Assembly (NCBI RefSeq): GCF_001412105.1
Contig: NZ_LKST01000002.1
Span: 558,001-622,000 of the forward strand
Length of the DNA stretch: 64,000 nt
Source of the DNA: Corynebacterium oculi
GTDB lineage: Bacteria > Actinomycetota > Actinomycetes > Mycobacteriales > Mycobacteriaceae
Reading direction: 5' to 3'
Under the pieces are notes generated by a model that was not told the origin of the DNA, did no database searches, and saw only the letters and a program-made list of their open reading frames with translations. The position numbers were made by a program, and so were the translations under genes. Every line of letters starts with the position of its first letter. The stretch's first letter is position 1. This document shows, one piece after another, positions 16,661-24,191 of the stretch.

Positions 16661-16697
16661 TTGACGACAATTTCAGATACCGATAGTATTTGAAGCT
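16661..16697 (+). promoter_or_regulatory. ABC-operon promoter with embedded operator
   Basis: TTGACG (16661-16666), a 17-bp spacer and TAGTAT (16684-16689) form a good promoter, with 8 nt to ATG 16698. AGATACCGATAGTATTT (16675-16691), an imperfect copy of the palindrome at 13633-13649, covers the -10 box, so bound TetR protein would block transcription. Confidence 0.65.
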
Positions 16698-17639
16698 ATG
16701 ATGGGCGCACAACAACCTCAGCCGATGCTCTCGCTGGAGGGGGTCACGAAGACCTACCGAGGGCACAATATTCCAGCGAATCGATACATCAGCCTGACCT
16801 TCCATCCTGGTGAGTTAGTTGCCTTGATCGGCCACAACGGCGCTGGCAAGACGACACTGCTGAAGCAGATCATCGGGGTTACGAAGCCGATCAGCGGAGA
16901 CATTCGTTATGGGGAGCACTCCCTCGTGGCGAACCCGGATCTCGCTCGGCGGGTGGCTGCGATAATGCCGCAGATCTACACACCGCTGACCGGGGTGACT
17001 CCTCAACAGGCGATCAGCTCGATTGCACGCCTCCGTGGTCTCACGGCCGGGGAGGCTAAAGCAGCCACACAGGAACTCATCGAGACCCTGGACATTACAC
17101 GGTGGGCAAGGGGAGGCGGAGAGAAGCTATCTGGCGGTCTGCGGCGGCTCACCTCCTATGCGATGGCCGTTATCGCGCCACCTCCCGTGCTGCTCATTGA
17201 TGAACCGACCAATGACGTCGACCCGGTGCGCCGACCGCTGATCTGGCGTCACCTGCGACATCTTGCTGACGCTGGCCACATCGTGATCTTCGTTACCCAT
17301 AATCTCCTTGAGGTAGAGCGCACCGCTGACCGTTATGTGCTCCTCCACAACGGCGAGGTTCTCATCGACAGCACACCCCGCCAGCTTGCTGACCAGGCTC
17401 GCAGCACCATCCTGACCGTCGGGATCCGCCCGGGAGCCGAAATTAATCAGACCCCTCCCGCCATCGCCGTCCACACAGTCGACGGGGAGGGACAGCTGCG
17501 GCTGAACCTCGAACCGGAGCAGATCCCCAACGCGGTGGCGTGGGCGCTCGATCTGGTCAATACAGGCACAGCCGACAGTTACGCGCTCGCCCCGGCATCA
17601 CTCGAAACCCTCTATGAAGGGATCACCAATGGCCACTAA
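16698..17639 (+). CDS. ABC transporter ATP-binding protein 1 of the cluster
   Basis: The 313-residue ATPase has Walker A GHNGAGKTT, a degenerate signature LSGGL (LSGGQ family), Walker B VLLIDEPTNDVD, and an H-loop VTHN. An extension of about 80 residues follows, as in export- or immunity-type ABC-2 ATPases (BcrA/LanF type). It pairs with the overlapping permease gene. Two ATGs are adjacent (16698, 16701). There is no Shine-Dalgarno and the predicted mRNA is leaderless. The likely role is peptide export or self-protection. Confidence 0.87.
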   Translation: MMGAQQPQPMLSLEGVTKTYRGHNIPANRYISLTFHPGELVALIGHNGAGKTTLLKQIIGVTKPISGDIRYGEHSLVANPDLARRVAAIMPQIYTPLTGVTPQQAISSIARLRGLTAGEAKAATQELIETLDITRWARGGGEKLSGGLRRLTSYAMAVIAPPPVLLIDEPTNDVDPVRRPLIWRHLRHLADAGHIVIFVTHNLLEVERTADRYVLLHNGEVLIDSTPRQLADQARSTILTVGIRPGAEINQTPPAIAVHTVDGEGQLRLNLEPEQIPNAVAWALDLVNTGTADSYALAPASLETLYEGITNGH

Positions 17640-18408
17640 CACCGCCTCTGTTCCTATGCCTCGCGTGCCCCGTCAACGTGGGTGGTTTCCGACGTGGTGG
17701 GGTCTGATCCAGTGGAGCTTGATCCGCCACAAATATCTCCTTCCAGTATTCACGGCCGTGCAGGCGCTGTTTGCCTTCGCAATCGTGTATGGTCTCGCGC
17801 TGCTCATCCCCAATGTCGACACTGAGGCCGTGCGCTACCTTTCCTCGGGCGCATGGACGCTCGGGATCATCGCCGTCGGCTGTGTCCTCGCACCGCAGAT
17901 CACAAGCACCTCCAAACAGGAGGGACTGCTCGACTACCAGAAGACCCTGCCGGTACCGCGTTCAGCGATCCTCCTCGCCGACGCCGTCATCTGGAGCCTC
18001 GCAGCCCTCCCCGGCATCGCCATCGGGATCCTCGCTGCCACCTTGCGCTTCGAACTCGACATCCACCTCGACCTGATCACCGTGGCCGCTATCCTCGCAG
18101 CGCAGTTCACTACTGTCGGCATCGGCTACGCGATTGCATTCTGGCTCCCAGTCAACGCGACCGCGCTGGCCACTCAAGTCATCATGATCGGCGGCCTGCT
18201 GTTTTCACCGATCACCTTCCCAGCTGAGCGTTTGCCGGAATGGGCCGTAGCCCTGCACCAGTTCCTCCCCTTCGCTCCACTGGGAGACATCATCCGCGAG
18301 GCTGCTTTCCGCACCGGGACTGACCAGCTCCGGAACATCATCGTCATCGCAGCCTGGGCTACTGCCGCCTATCTCATCGCCTACCGCGCACTGCGGAGAA
18401 GGAACTGA
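17629..18408 (+). CDS. ABC-2 permease 1 of the cluster
   Basis: The 259-residue protein has six predicted helices and the ABC-2 membrane layout (a long first loop, a FSPITFP segment near helix five). ATG 17629 follows GAAGGGATCA and overlaps the ATPase stop by 11 bp. An in-frame ATG at 17614 is possible but lies deeper in the upstream gene. Together with the preceding ATPase it should form one exporter. Confidence 0.83.
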   Translation: MATNTASVPMPRVPRQRGWFPTWWGLIQWSLIRHKYLLPVFTAVQALFAFAIVYGLALLIPNVDTEAVRYLSSGAWTLGIIAVGCVLAPQITSTSKQEGLLDYQKTLPVPRSAILLADAVIWSLAALPGIAIGILAATLRFELDIHLDLITVAAILAAQFTTVGIGYAIAFWLPVNATALATQVIMIGGLLFSPITFPAERLPEWAVALHQFLPFAPLGDIIREAAFRTGTDQLRNIIVIAAWATAAYLIAYRALRRRN

Positions 18409-18410
18409 TC

Positions 18411-19133
18411 ATGCAGACACTTCAGATCACCGCGCTCACCAAGAGCATCGCCGGACGCGAGATCCTTTCCCCCAGCACACTGAATGTGGCACGAGGAGAG
18501 ATCTGCGCGATCATTGGCCCCAATGGAGCGGGAAAGACGACCCTGTTCAAAATCATCACCGGACTGGCCTTTCCCACCTCCGGCGCCATTACCATCCTCG
18601 GACGCTCATTCAATCACGTGTCCCGTGACGAACTACTGTCCGACATCGGTGTGATCATCGAGAACCCAGAATTCCGCGCCGGAGCAACCGCGCACGATGT
18701 GCTACAGCTGCACTTCGACATGCTCGGCGTGACGACACCCCCTCAGATCGCTGAGATTCTCGCCCAAGTCGGGCTCGTGAACTCCGCGCAGGAGCCCGTC
18801 GCGTCCTTCTCGCTCGGAATGAAACAACGGCTCGCTCTGGCCCGCGCAATCGCTCACCAGCCTAAGCTCCTCATCCTCGACGAACCAACTAACGGGCTCG
18901 ATCCGACCGGCATCGCAGACCTCCGACAGATCCTGACCGACCTCGCCGCAAACGGTGTCACCATCCTCATCGCCAGCCACGTTCTCACCGAACTGGAACG
19001 CACCGCTCATACCGTCGCCGTGCTGGTAGAGGGTCAGCTTGGCGACAAACAGAGCGTCCAGACCATCCTTGCCCAGTATGACGGCAGCCTGGAATCCTTC
19101 TATAACGCCAGTGTCAAGGGAGCCACAGCATGA
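18411..19133 (+). CDS. ABC transporter ATP-binding protein 2 of the cluster
   Basis: The 240-residue ATPase has Walker A GPNGAGKTT, signature FSLGMKQR, Walker B LLILDEPTNGLDP and an H-loop ASHVL, typical of BcrA/LanF-type bacitracin or lantibiotic resistance ATPases. It starts 2 bp after permease 1 and overlaps permease 2 by 4 bp (ATGA), so the four genes form one operon. A second transporter beside the first suggests a division between export and immunity. Confidence 0.88.
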   Translation: MQTLQITALTKSIAGREILSPSTLNVARGEICAIIGPNGAGKTTLFKIITGLAFPTSGAITILGRSFNHVSRDELLSDIGVIIENPEFRAGATAHDVLQLHFDMLGVTTPPQIAEILAQVGLVNSAQEPVASFSLGMKQRLALARAIAHQPKLLILDEPTNGLDPTGIADLRQILTDLAANGVTILIASHVLTELERTAHTVAVLVEGQLGDKQSVQTILAQYDGSLESFYNASVKGATA

Positions 19134-19834
19134 GTCATTTTCTCCGGCTTGAACTTACCCGATACCAGCGCACCGCGATCTATGTCGCCGCGACCGCCAC
19201 AATCGCGCTGCTGGCCGCGCTTTACTTCTTTGCTACAATCGGACGCTTCGACGACAGCCCTGGCAGCGCCATGTTCCGTCAGTACAACGCCGTGTTCTCA
19301 CTCGCCCTCACCGTGGCGTTGTGTGTTATTGCTATCTACGGTTCCATAATCTACGCACGGTTCATCGTCACCGACTACATCGGCAATCGCCGCATCCAGC
19401 TCTACAGTTACCCTGGCGGACGGCATCAACTCTTCCTCGCAAAAAACACGGCCTTCACCCTCACCATTGCATCGGCCTCCGCCATAGGACTCCTCCTAGC
19501 CGTCGCGATCTTCTTTCTTAGTGAAACCATCACGCCGATCGTCAACAGTGCAGAAGGCATTTCCTGGGTTCACGTGCTCGCTTCGAGTGCATCGGTCGTC
19601 ATCCTCGCTGTCAGTGTCACTCTCATCGCCGGAACCATCGGCATCTGGCGGCAATCGGTCATCGCCACCATCGTCAGCGCCATCGTCGCTATCACGGTTC
19701 TCGGCAACGGCGTCGCTTTATCACTCAACGGTGCAGCCTGGCTCACTTGGATCATCAACGCTGCCGGTGTAGTAGCCGCCTTGATCCTCCTCATGGGGCA
19801 AGCCAGAAAGATCCGCGCCGACGAAGTCCTCTAA
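19130..19834 (+). CDS. ABC-2 permease 2 of the cluster
   Basis: The 234-residue protein has six predicted helices and resembles LanE/LanG-type immunity permeases in size and layout, without strong sequence motifs. Translation is coupled to ATPase 2 by the ATGA overlap. It is the last gene of the cluster. Downstream at 19870-19900 a weak GGAG/CTCC hairpin followed by ATATTTTT may terminate the operon. Confidence 0.78.
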   Translation: MSHFLRLELTRYQRTAIYVAATATIALLAALYFFATIGRFDDSPGSAMFRQYNAVFSLALTVALCVIAIYGSIIYARFIVTDYIGNRRIQLYSYPGGRHQLFLAKNTAFTLTIASASAIGLLLAVAIFFLSETITPIVNSAEGISWVHVLASSASVVILAVSVTLIAGTIGIWRQSVIATIVSAIVAITVLGNGVALSLNGAAWLTWIINAAGVVAALILLMGQARKIRADEVL

Positions 19835-20393
19835 AGCGAAACCTTGCACACCGCCAGGCACGAGTGGAGTATCTTCGGTTCGGCTCCAATATTTTTGCAC
19901 AGAGAACAATAGTAGATCAAGCCAAACCCCACCGCAAACCCTTACTGCATCGGGCAGGCCAGGTCAAAACAATAACCCCGGCGATGTGCATCTATTTCAA
20001 CGCAGGGATCGCTCCGGGGCTTTCAAGGGAATTATAGCACAATAGAACCTATGACTTCCGGTGGTGTTGGCGATAAGGTTGCCAGCACACTCCACGGTAA
20101 GGGTCCTGTTCGGTGTGGATGACGGTTGCGGTAACTCTCATGTTGCACTGGGCAAAGCCCTTTATATGTTGCGCCACCCCAAATCACACCACCTGGTGAG
20201 CTACGCACCCCACCCCAGGACGAGCCTCTTTGCTCTTGCGGCTTTCAAGGCCTTCACCGGCCGGTACCCGGCGAAGCAAACCAAATAGAATCTTTCTCAA
20301 CTAGCCCCTTCTCTACACAAACTAGCCATAGGAGAAAGACGCACAAAAAGAACTATTCCCCTTAAAATTCTACATCTCCGCAAGAACATATAC
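19835..20393. other. Island spacer without a recognisable gene
   Basis: These 559 bp separate the ABC operon from the decayed MFS gene. Composition is mixed and short open frames (for example 20061-20288) have no ribosome binding site, no recognisable motif and no partner. The segment may hold remnants of a lost gene or insertion element, but I see no terminal repeats or transposase motif that proves it. Confidence 0.5.
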
Positions 20394-21551
20394 TTAGACA
20401 TTTTCCCTCTTTTTCGATAAGGAAATCAATGTCAAAACACTGACCATAACCACAAGAACTGCCGACACGAGACCAGAATATGAAGCCACCCCGTTAAGCC
20501 TACTAATAATCAAGGAGCTTAGCGCAGTTCCCACCGTTACACCCATAGTAATAACACCAGTATGCACGCTTGTCACCATATTCCCAGCTCCCCCCACTTG
20601 TACCACCCGAGCCACGAGTGCAGGGTTCATAGAAACCCCGAGTAAACCAACCGCTAGAACCGCCACCACCGTTGCGATCTTTACTTCCGAGAATAAGTAA
20701 ATGACCATCATAGCCATAAAAATGACCACATGCCCAGCCAAGAGGATAACGGTAGCCGACTTTTGAGCAATGCTCCCTACCAAAAAATTTCCAATCAGCG
20801 TAAATATGCCATACAGCAGCAGAAGTGCGCTGGTCATATTAGCAGAAAAACCGGATTCATCTTGAAGCACAGGAGTGAAGAAAGAGAATCCGGCATATAC
20901 AGAACCAATAGTCAGGAGGCTGACCCCATAGCGAAGCCAGAGTGAAGCACTTTTGAGCCTTTTCCCATCCTCGACGTCCTCTTCCCCATCCACCGGATCG
21001 AGAAATGGCAATACAACACAACCCAAACCATAAGACTAACAAGAGCGGCAACAACTCCGAGGAGGATAAAACTCCAACGCCAGCCCGCCGATTCAGCTAT
21101 CGCATGGCTTAGAGGCATTCCAATAATGCCGCCAATCATGAGCCCATTGAGAACAAAGGAAATATCTTTGGGTATCTCACGCGGATCGGACGCCACTCTG
21201 GCAGCAAAAGAAAGGGCAAACCCAAAGACAGCCCCCGAAAGAGACCCAGTCAGAAAACGAAATACCAACATCCATAATATTGACGACTGAGCTATGGTCA
21301 CTATCTCAAGAATGCTATAACATAGCACTGTCAGCGCGAGCATCGTCTTGGGAGGTTTATTACGAAATAAATACACAATCGCAGGACCACCAATAGCCAT
21401 ACCCAACGCATAAACTGTCACCAAACCTCCCACCTCCCCAATCCCCACCTCGAGGCCTTGAGCCAAGTAAGGCATCATCCCGGCCGTCTGCAATTCGCTA
21501 GTCACCACAACTAACACACAACATCAGGGTAAATATGATTTTCTTTTTCAA
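20394..21551 (-). pseudogene. MFS drug/arabinose-efflux-type transporter, two frameshifts
   Basis: The likely start is TTG at 21549-21551 (KKKIIFTLML). A shift near 21517-21527 moves to the frame encoding VVVTSELQTAGMMPYLAQGL, typical of MFS helix 1 and loop 1. A second shift near 21005-21026 moves to the frame encoding VVLPFLDPVDGEEDVEDGKR and the last six helices. Joined, the pieces give a full 12-helix transporter of about 385 residues. The sequence is clearly AT-richer than the flanks, which supports acquisition and decay. Two independent lesions make a sequencing error less likely than for the single-lesion genes. Confidence 0.8.
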
Positions 21552-21624
21552 AGCAGCCCTCTAAGAAAATCATGTCTTTCTCTGATTTTCAATCTTTTCC
21601 ACTGGGAGAATCCTATGGATAGGA

Positions 21625-21924
21625 TCACACCCGCACGATACTCCCCACCCGCGCCAACCGCAGAAGAAACAGCGCGTCCACCAGCACCCCGTGCTCCTCG
21701 CAGGTACCGCGCTGGCACAACTGAAAGCCGGAGGGCAGGTCGGCGCTGTGATGCGCGGCGTGGACGGCCAGGGCGGGGAGGTCGCTGGCAGCGGCGACGA
21801 GGTGGGCGTCGATAAGCCCCAGCAGGCGGGAGGCGCGGCACAGCCCCCGCATGATCTCCTCGCCCCGTGATTCGCCCCAGCCCTGCGGAACCTGCGCCAC
21901 GAGGACGCCGATGGTGTGCTTCAT
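21625..21924 (-). CDS. Hypothetical protein, 99 residues
   Basis: The protein starts MKHTIGVLVAQVPQGWGESRG and contains His-rich and Cys segments (LAVHAAHHSADLPSGF, LCQRGTCEEHG). I recognise no family and see no signal peptide or membrane helix. Base composition returns to the high-GC core style, marking the right edge of the island. TAGCCT stands 8 nt before the ATG as a possible -10 box of a leaderless mRNA. It lies 19 bp after the tauE stop on the same strand, so co-transcription is also possible. Confidence 0.6.
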   Translation of the reverse strand: MKHTIGVLVAQVPQGWGESRGEEIMRGLCRASRLLGLIDAHLVAAASDLPALAVHAAHHSADLPSGFQLCQRGTCEEHGVLVDALFLLRLARVGSIVRV

Positions 21925-21943
21925 GCCTGCTAAGGCTAGGGCG

Positions 21944-22738
21944 CTATCCTGCAGCCTGGCTGCCAAGGAACTGCTGGTATCCCAGGTATGCGCTCATCAC
22001 CACCACCAGGGCCAGCAGCGCGTACCGCACCAGCCTGGTACCGCCGCCAAGCACAGTGCGTGCACCCAGTTGAGCCCCGCAGATGTTCGCCGCCGCCAAC
22101 ACCAGCCCCAGAGTCCACCACACGTGCCCGCCCGCCAGGAATACGCACAGCGCGCCGAAGTTTGTGGCGGTGTTGATGACCTTGGACATCGCGGCGGAGG
22201 TGAGGAAGTTCTGCCCCAGCAGCGCGGTGAAGGCCATGATGAGGAACATGCCGGTGCCGGGGCCAAAAAAGCCGTCATAGGCCGCGATGATCCCCACCGC
22301 CAGCAGCACCGCCGCCGCGCGCCACCCCCGCCAGGGGTGCGGGCGGGCCTGCGCGCCAAAGTCCGGCCGCAGCGCCACGAATATTCCCACGCTCACCAGC
22401 AGCACGATGGTCACCGGCCGCATCACGGCGCTATCAATCGCCGTGGCCAGCAGCGCGCCCCCGGCCGCGCACGCCGCCGCCAGCGGCACCGCCCACCACA
22501 GCACCGCGCCCGGCGGACGCACCCGCCGCACCAGGGTGATGGCTGCCGACGCCGTCCCGCTCACCGAGGCCAGCTTATTGCTGACCAGCACCGTGGCATA
22601 GGGGATCTGCGGCGCGCCCGTGAGCAGCAGGGGGATGAGCACAAGGCCGCCACCGCCCACCAGGGCGTCGATCCATCCCGCCACGGCTGCACCACCGGCG
22701 AGAAGGACCCATGTTCCCAGACCAAGTTCCGCTGCCAT
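21944..22738 (-). CDS. TauE/SafE-family sulfite/sulfur-compound exporter
   Basis: The 264-residue membrane protein with about eight helices shows both TauE/SafE repeats: GGGGLVLIPLLL (helix 1 region) and GPGTGMFLIMAF in the second half. It should move sulfite, sulfoacetate or a related small anion across the membrane; the substrate is unknown. ATG 22738 is chosen because it follows a -10 box TAGGGT by exactly 7 nt on the minus strand. GTG 22747 in frame lies inside that box. It is divergent from the AbrB-family gene. Confidence 0.87.
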   Translation of the reverse strand: MAAELGLGTWVLLAGGAAVAGWIDALVGGGGLVLIPLLLTGAPQIPYATVLVSNKLASVSGTASAAITLVRRVRPPGAVLWWAVPLAAACAAGGALLATAIDSAVMRPVTIVLLVSVGIFVALRPDFGAQARPHPWRGWRAAAVLLAVGIIAAYDGFFGPGTGMFLIMAFTALLGQNFLTSAAMSKVINTATNFGALCVFLAGGHVWWTLGLVLAAANICGAQLGARTVLGGGTRLVRYALLALVVVMSAYLGYQQFLGSQAAG

Positions 22739-22768
22739 GCCTATCACCCTATAGGGTGATAGGCATGG
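22735..22768. promoter_or_regulatory. Perfect 34-bp palindrome: symmetric bidirectional promoter
   Basis: The two 17-bp halves (22735-22751 and 22752-22768) are exact reverse complements, with ACCCTATAGGGT at the centre. Each strand reads TAGGGT, 7 nt, ATG, and both start codons (22738 minus, 22765 plus) lie inside the palindrome. Both mRNAs should be leaderless, with abutting -10 boxes. The symmetry would also suit a dimeric regulator. Confidence 0.65.
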
Positions 22769-23856
22769 TGAGCCTCCCCGATCGCAGCACGGCCGGCACC
22801 TGGGCGCTGGTGATTCCGCTTTCCGTGGTGCTCGGGGCGCTGCTGAGCCGCTGGGGCGTCCCGGCGGCGTGGATCGTGGCGGCCATCGCGGTATCGGGTG
22901 CCTTCGCCCTGGGGCGGGGCCGGGAATTACACGTCAACGTCCACTACTACCGCTTTGGGCGCGGGATCATCGGGATCATGGCGGGCCTGCCGCTGATCGG
23001 CATTGCGCCCGCCACCCTGGCCTCCTTCGTCCTGCCCGGCCTGCTCCTTTCCGTACTCACCGTGGGGTGCTCCCTGGCCGTGGCCCTGGCGCTGGCCCGC
23101 ACCCAGAGGGAGATCAGCCGGGAGACGGCCGTGCTGGCCATGCTGCCCGGTGGGGCCTCCACCATGCCGATCATGGCGCAGGAGGTGGGCGCGGATTACC
23201 GCTTTGTGGCGCTCACCCAGTACCTGCGCCTGCTGGTGGTCTCGGTGACGCTGCCTCCGATCGCGCACCTGCTCGCCCCGCCCACTATCGACGGCGCGGG
23301 TGATGCCGGTGCTAGCGCGGCGGCCTCCGGCACATACCACTTTCACCTCGGTTCCGTGCTGCTGCTCCTCGCCATCGCCCTGGGCGGGGACAAGGTGGGA
23401 AAGTGGCTGCGCCTCCCGGCCTCCGGGGTACTGGGGCCGCTGCTGCTCACCGTGGTATTCGGGCTGCTGCTTCCCGCAGGCTGGGGCCTGGAACCACCGC
23501 CCGTGTTCGCCGTCATGGCTTTTCTTTCTATCGGTTGGATCTGCGGTGGCGGGCTTTCCGTGCCCGCCTTGAAGCTCTTTGCCCGGCAATTGCCCACCAC
23601 GGTGGGCTTCATTCTGGGCCTCATGGCCCTGTGCGCGGGGGCCGGGTGGGTGCTCGCCCGGTGGCTGGGGGTGAGCGGGTTTGAGGGATACCTGGCCACC
23701 ACGCCCGGTGCCCTGGAAACCGTGCTGGCCATCTCCCACGAGGGCGGGGCCGGGGCCGTGGTGGTGGCCATGCAGATGATCCGGCTCATCGCCGTGTTTG
23801 CCCTGGCCGGTTACCTACCCCGGCTCCTCCGGGGGTGGGATAGGAGGCGGGGTTAG
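22765..23856 (+). CDS. AbrB-family membrane protein (PF05145 type)
   Basis: The 363-residue protein with about ten helices carries the duplicated AbrB/gate motif. The first copy is GRGIIGIMAGLPL followed by LPGGASTMPIMAQEVGAD; the second is LGGDKVGKWLRLP and a closing TTPGALETVLAISHE. Despite the family name these are membrane proteins of unclear function, sometimes called putative ammonia monooxygenases; they are not DNA-binding AbrB. The start ATG 22765 lies in the symmetric promoter shared with tauE. The stop overlaps the opposing broken gene by 4 bp. Confidence 0.82.
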   Translation: MVSLPDRSTAGTWALVIPLSVVLGALLSRWGVPAAWIVAAIAVSGAFALGRGRELHVNVHYYRFGRGIIGIMAGLPLIGIAPATLASFVLPGLLLSVLTVGCSLAVALALARTQREISRETAVLAMLPGGASTMPIMAQEVGADYRFVALTQYLRLLVVSVTLPPIAHLLAPPTIDGAGDAGASAAASGTYHFHLGSVLLLLAIALGGDKVGKWLRLPASGVLGPLLLTVVFGLLLPAGWGLEPPPVFAVMAFLSIGWICGGGLSVPALKLFARQLPTTVGFILGLMALCAGAGWVLARWLGVSGFEGYLATTPGALETVLAISHEGGAGAVVVAMQMIRLIAVFALAGYLPRLLRGWDRRRG

Positions 23857-24104
23857 CGCCTCCGAATAACCCCCACCAGCAGGAGCACCATACCCACCAC
23901 CCCAGCCGCCCAGGAGGCGTAGTGCCAGTACATGATCCACTCCGGCGTGGGCCCCGGCATGATTCCCTGCGCCTCTAGCCTCCGGTATTACTCCGCAGAG
24001 GCCAACAGGGCCAGCACAAAGGACATGGCGGCGAGGACGAGGATCGTCAGCCCCCACTTAGCCAGAGGAGGAAGAGAAAACCGAGGGGCATGAAGGGCAG
24101 TCAT
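23853..24104 (-). pseudogene. Small two-helix membrane protein interrupted by an in-frame TAA
   Basis: ATG 24104 opens a frame with one helix (WGLTILVLAAMSFVLALLAS) that meets TAA at 23988-23990. The same frame then runs to 23853 with a second helix (WAAGVVGMVLLLVGVIRRR) and natural-looking codon use. Read through, it gives an 83-residue protein with two helices and a positively charged end. The simplest reading is a nonsense mutation in a small membrane protein of unknown function. Confidence 0.6.
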
Positions 24105-24191
24105 ACCCTCAGAAAATAGCGGCCACCCAGGCACAGGGGAAGATGATCCGCGCCACATTTCCCAATCAACACCCAGCACAGGAAACCGAAC

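Noticed and set aside
12684..19834. Daptide, lanthipeptide, lasso or azole peptide cluster
   Set aside because: No decarboxylase, aminotransferase, LanB/LanC/LanM, YcaO or asparagine-synthetase-like cyclase is encoded.
20061..20288. Short frame of 75 codons in the island spacer
   Set aside because: It has no ribosome binding site, no recognisable motif and irregular codon use.
22711..22764. Upstream extension of the AbrB-family protein
   Set aside because: It would run through the symmetric promoter and the tauE start. ATG 22765 has the 7-nt leaderless spacing.
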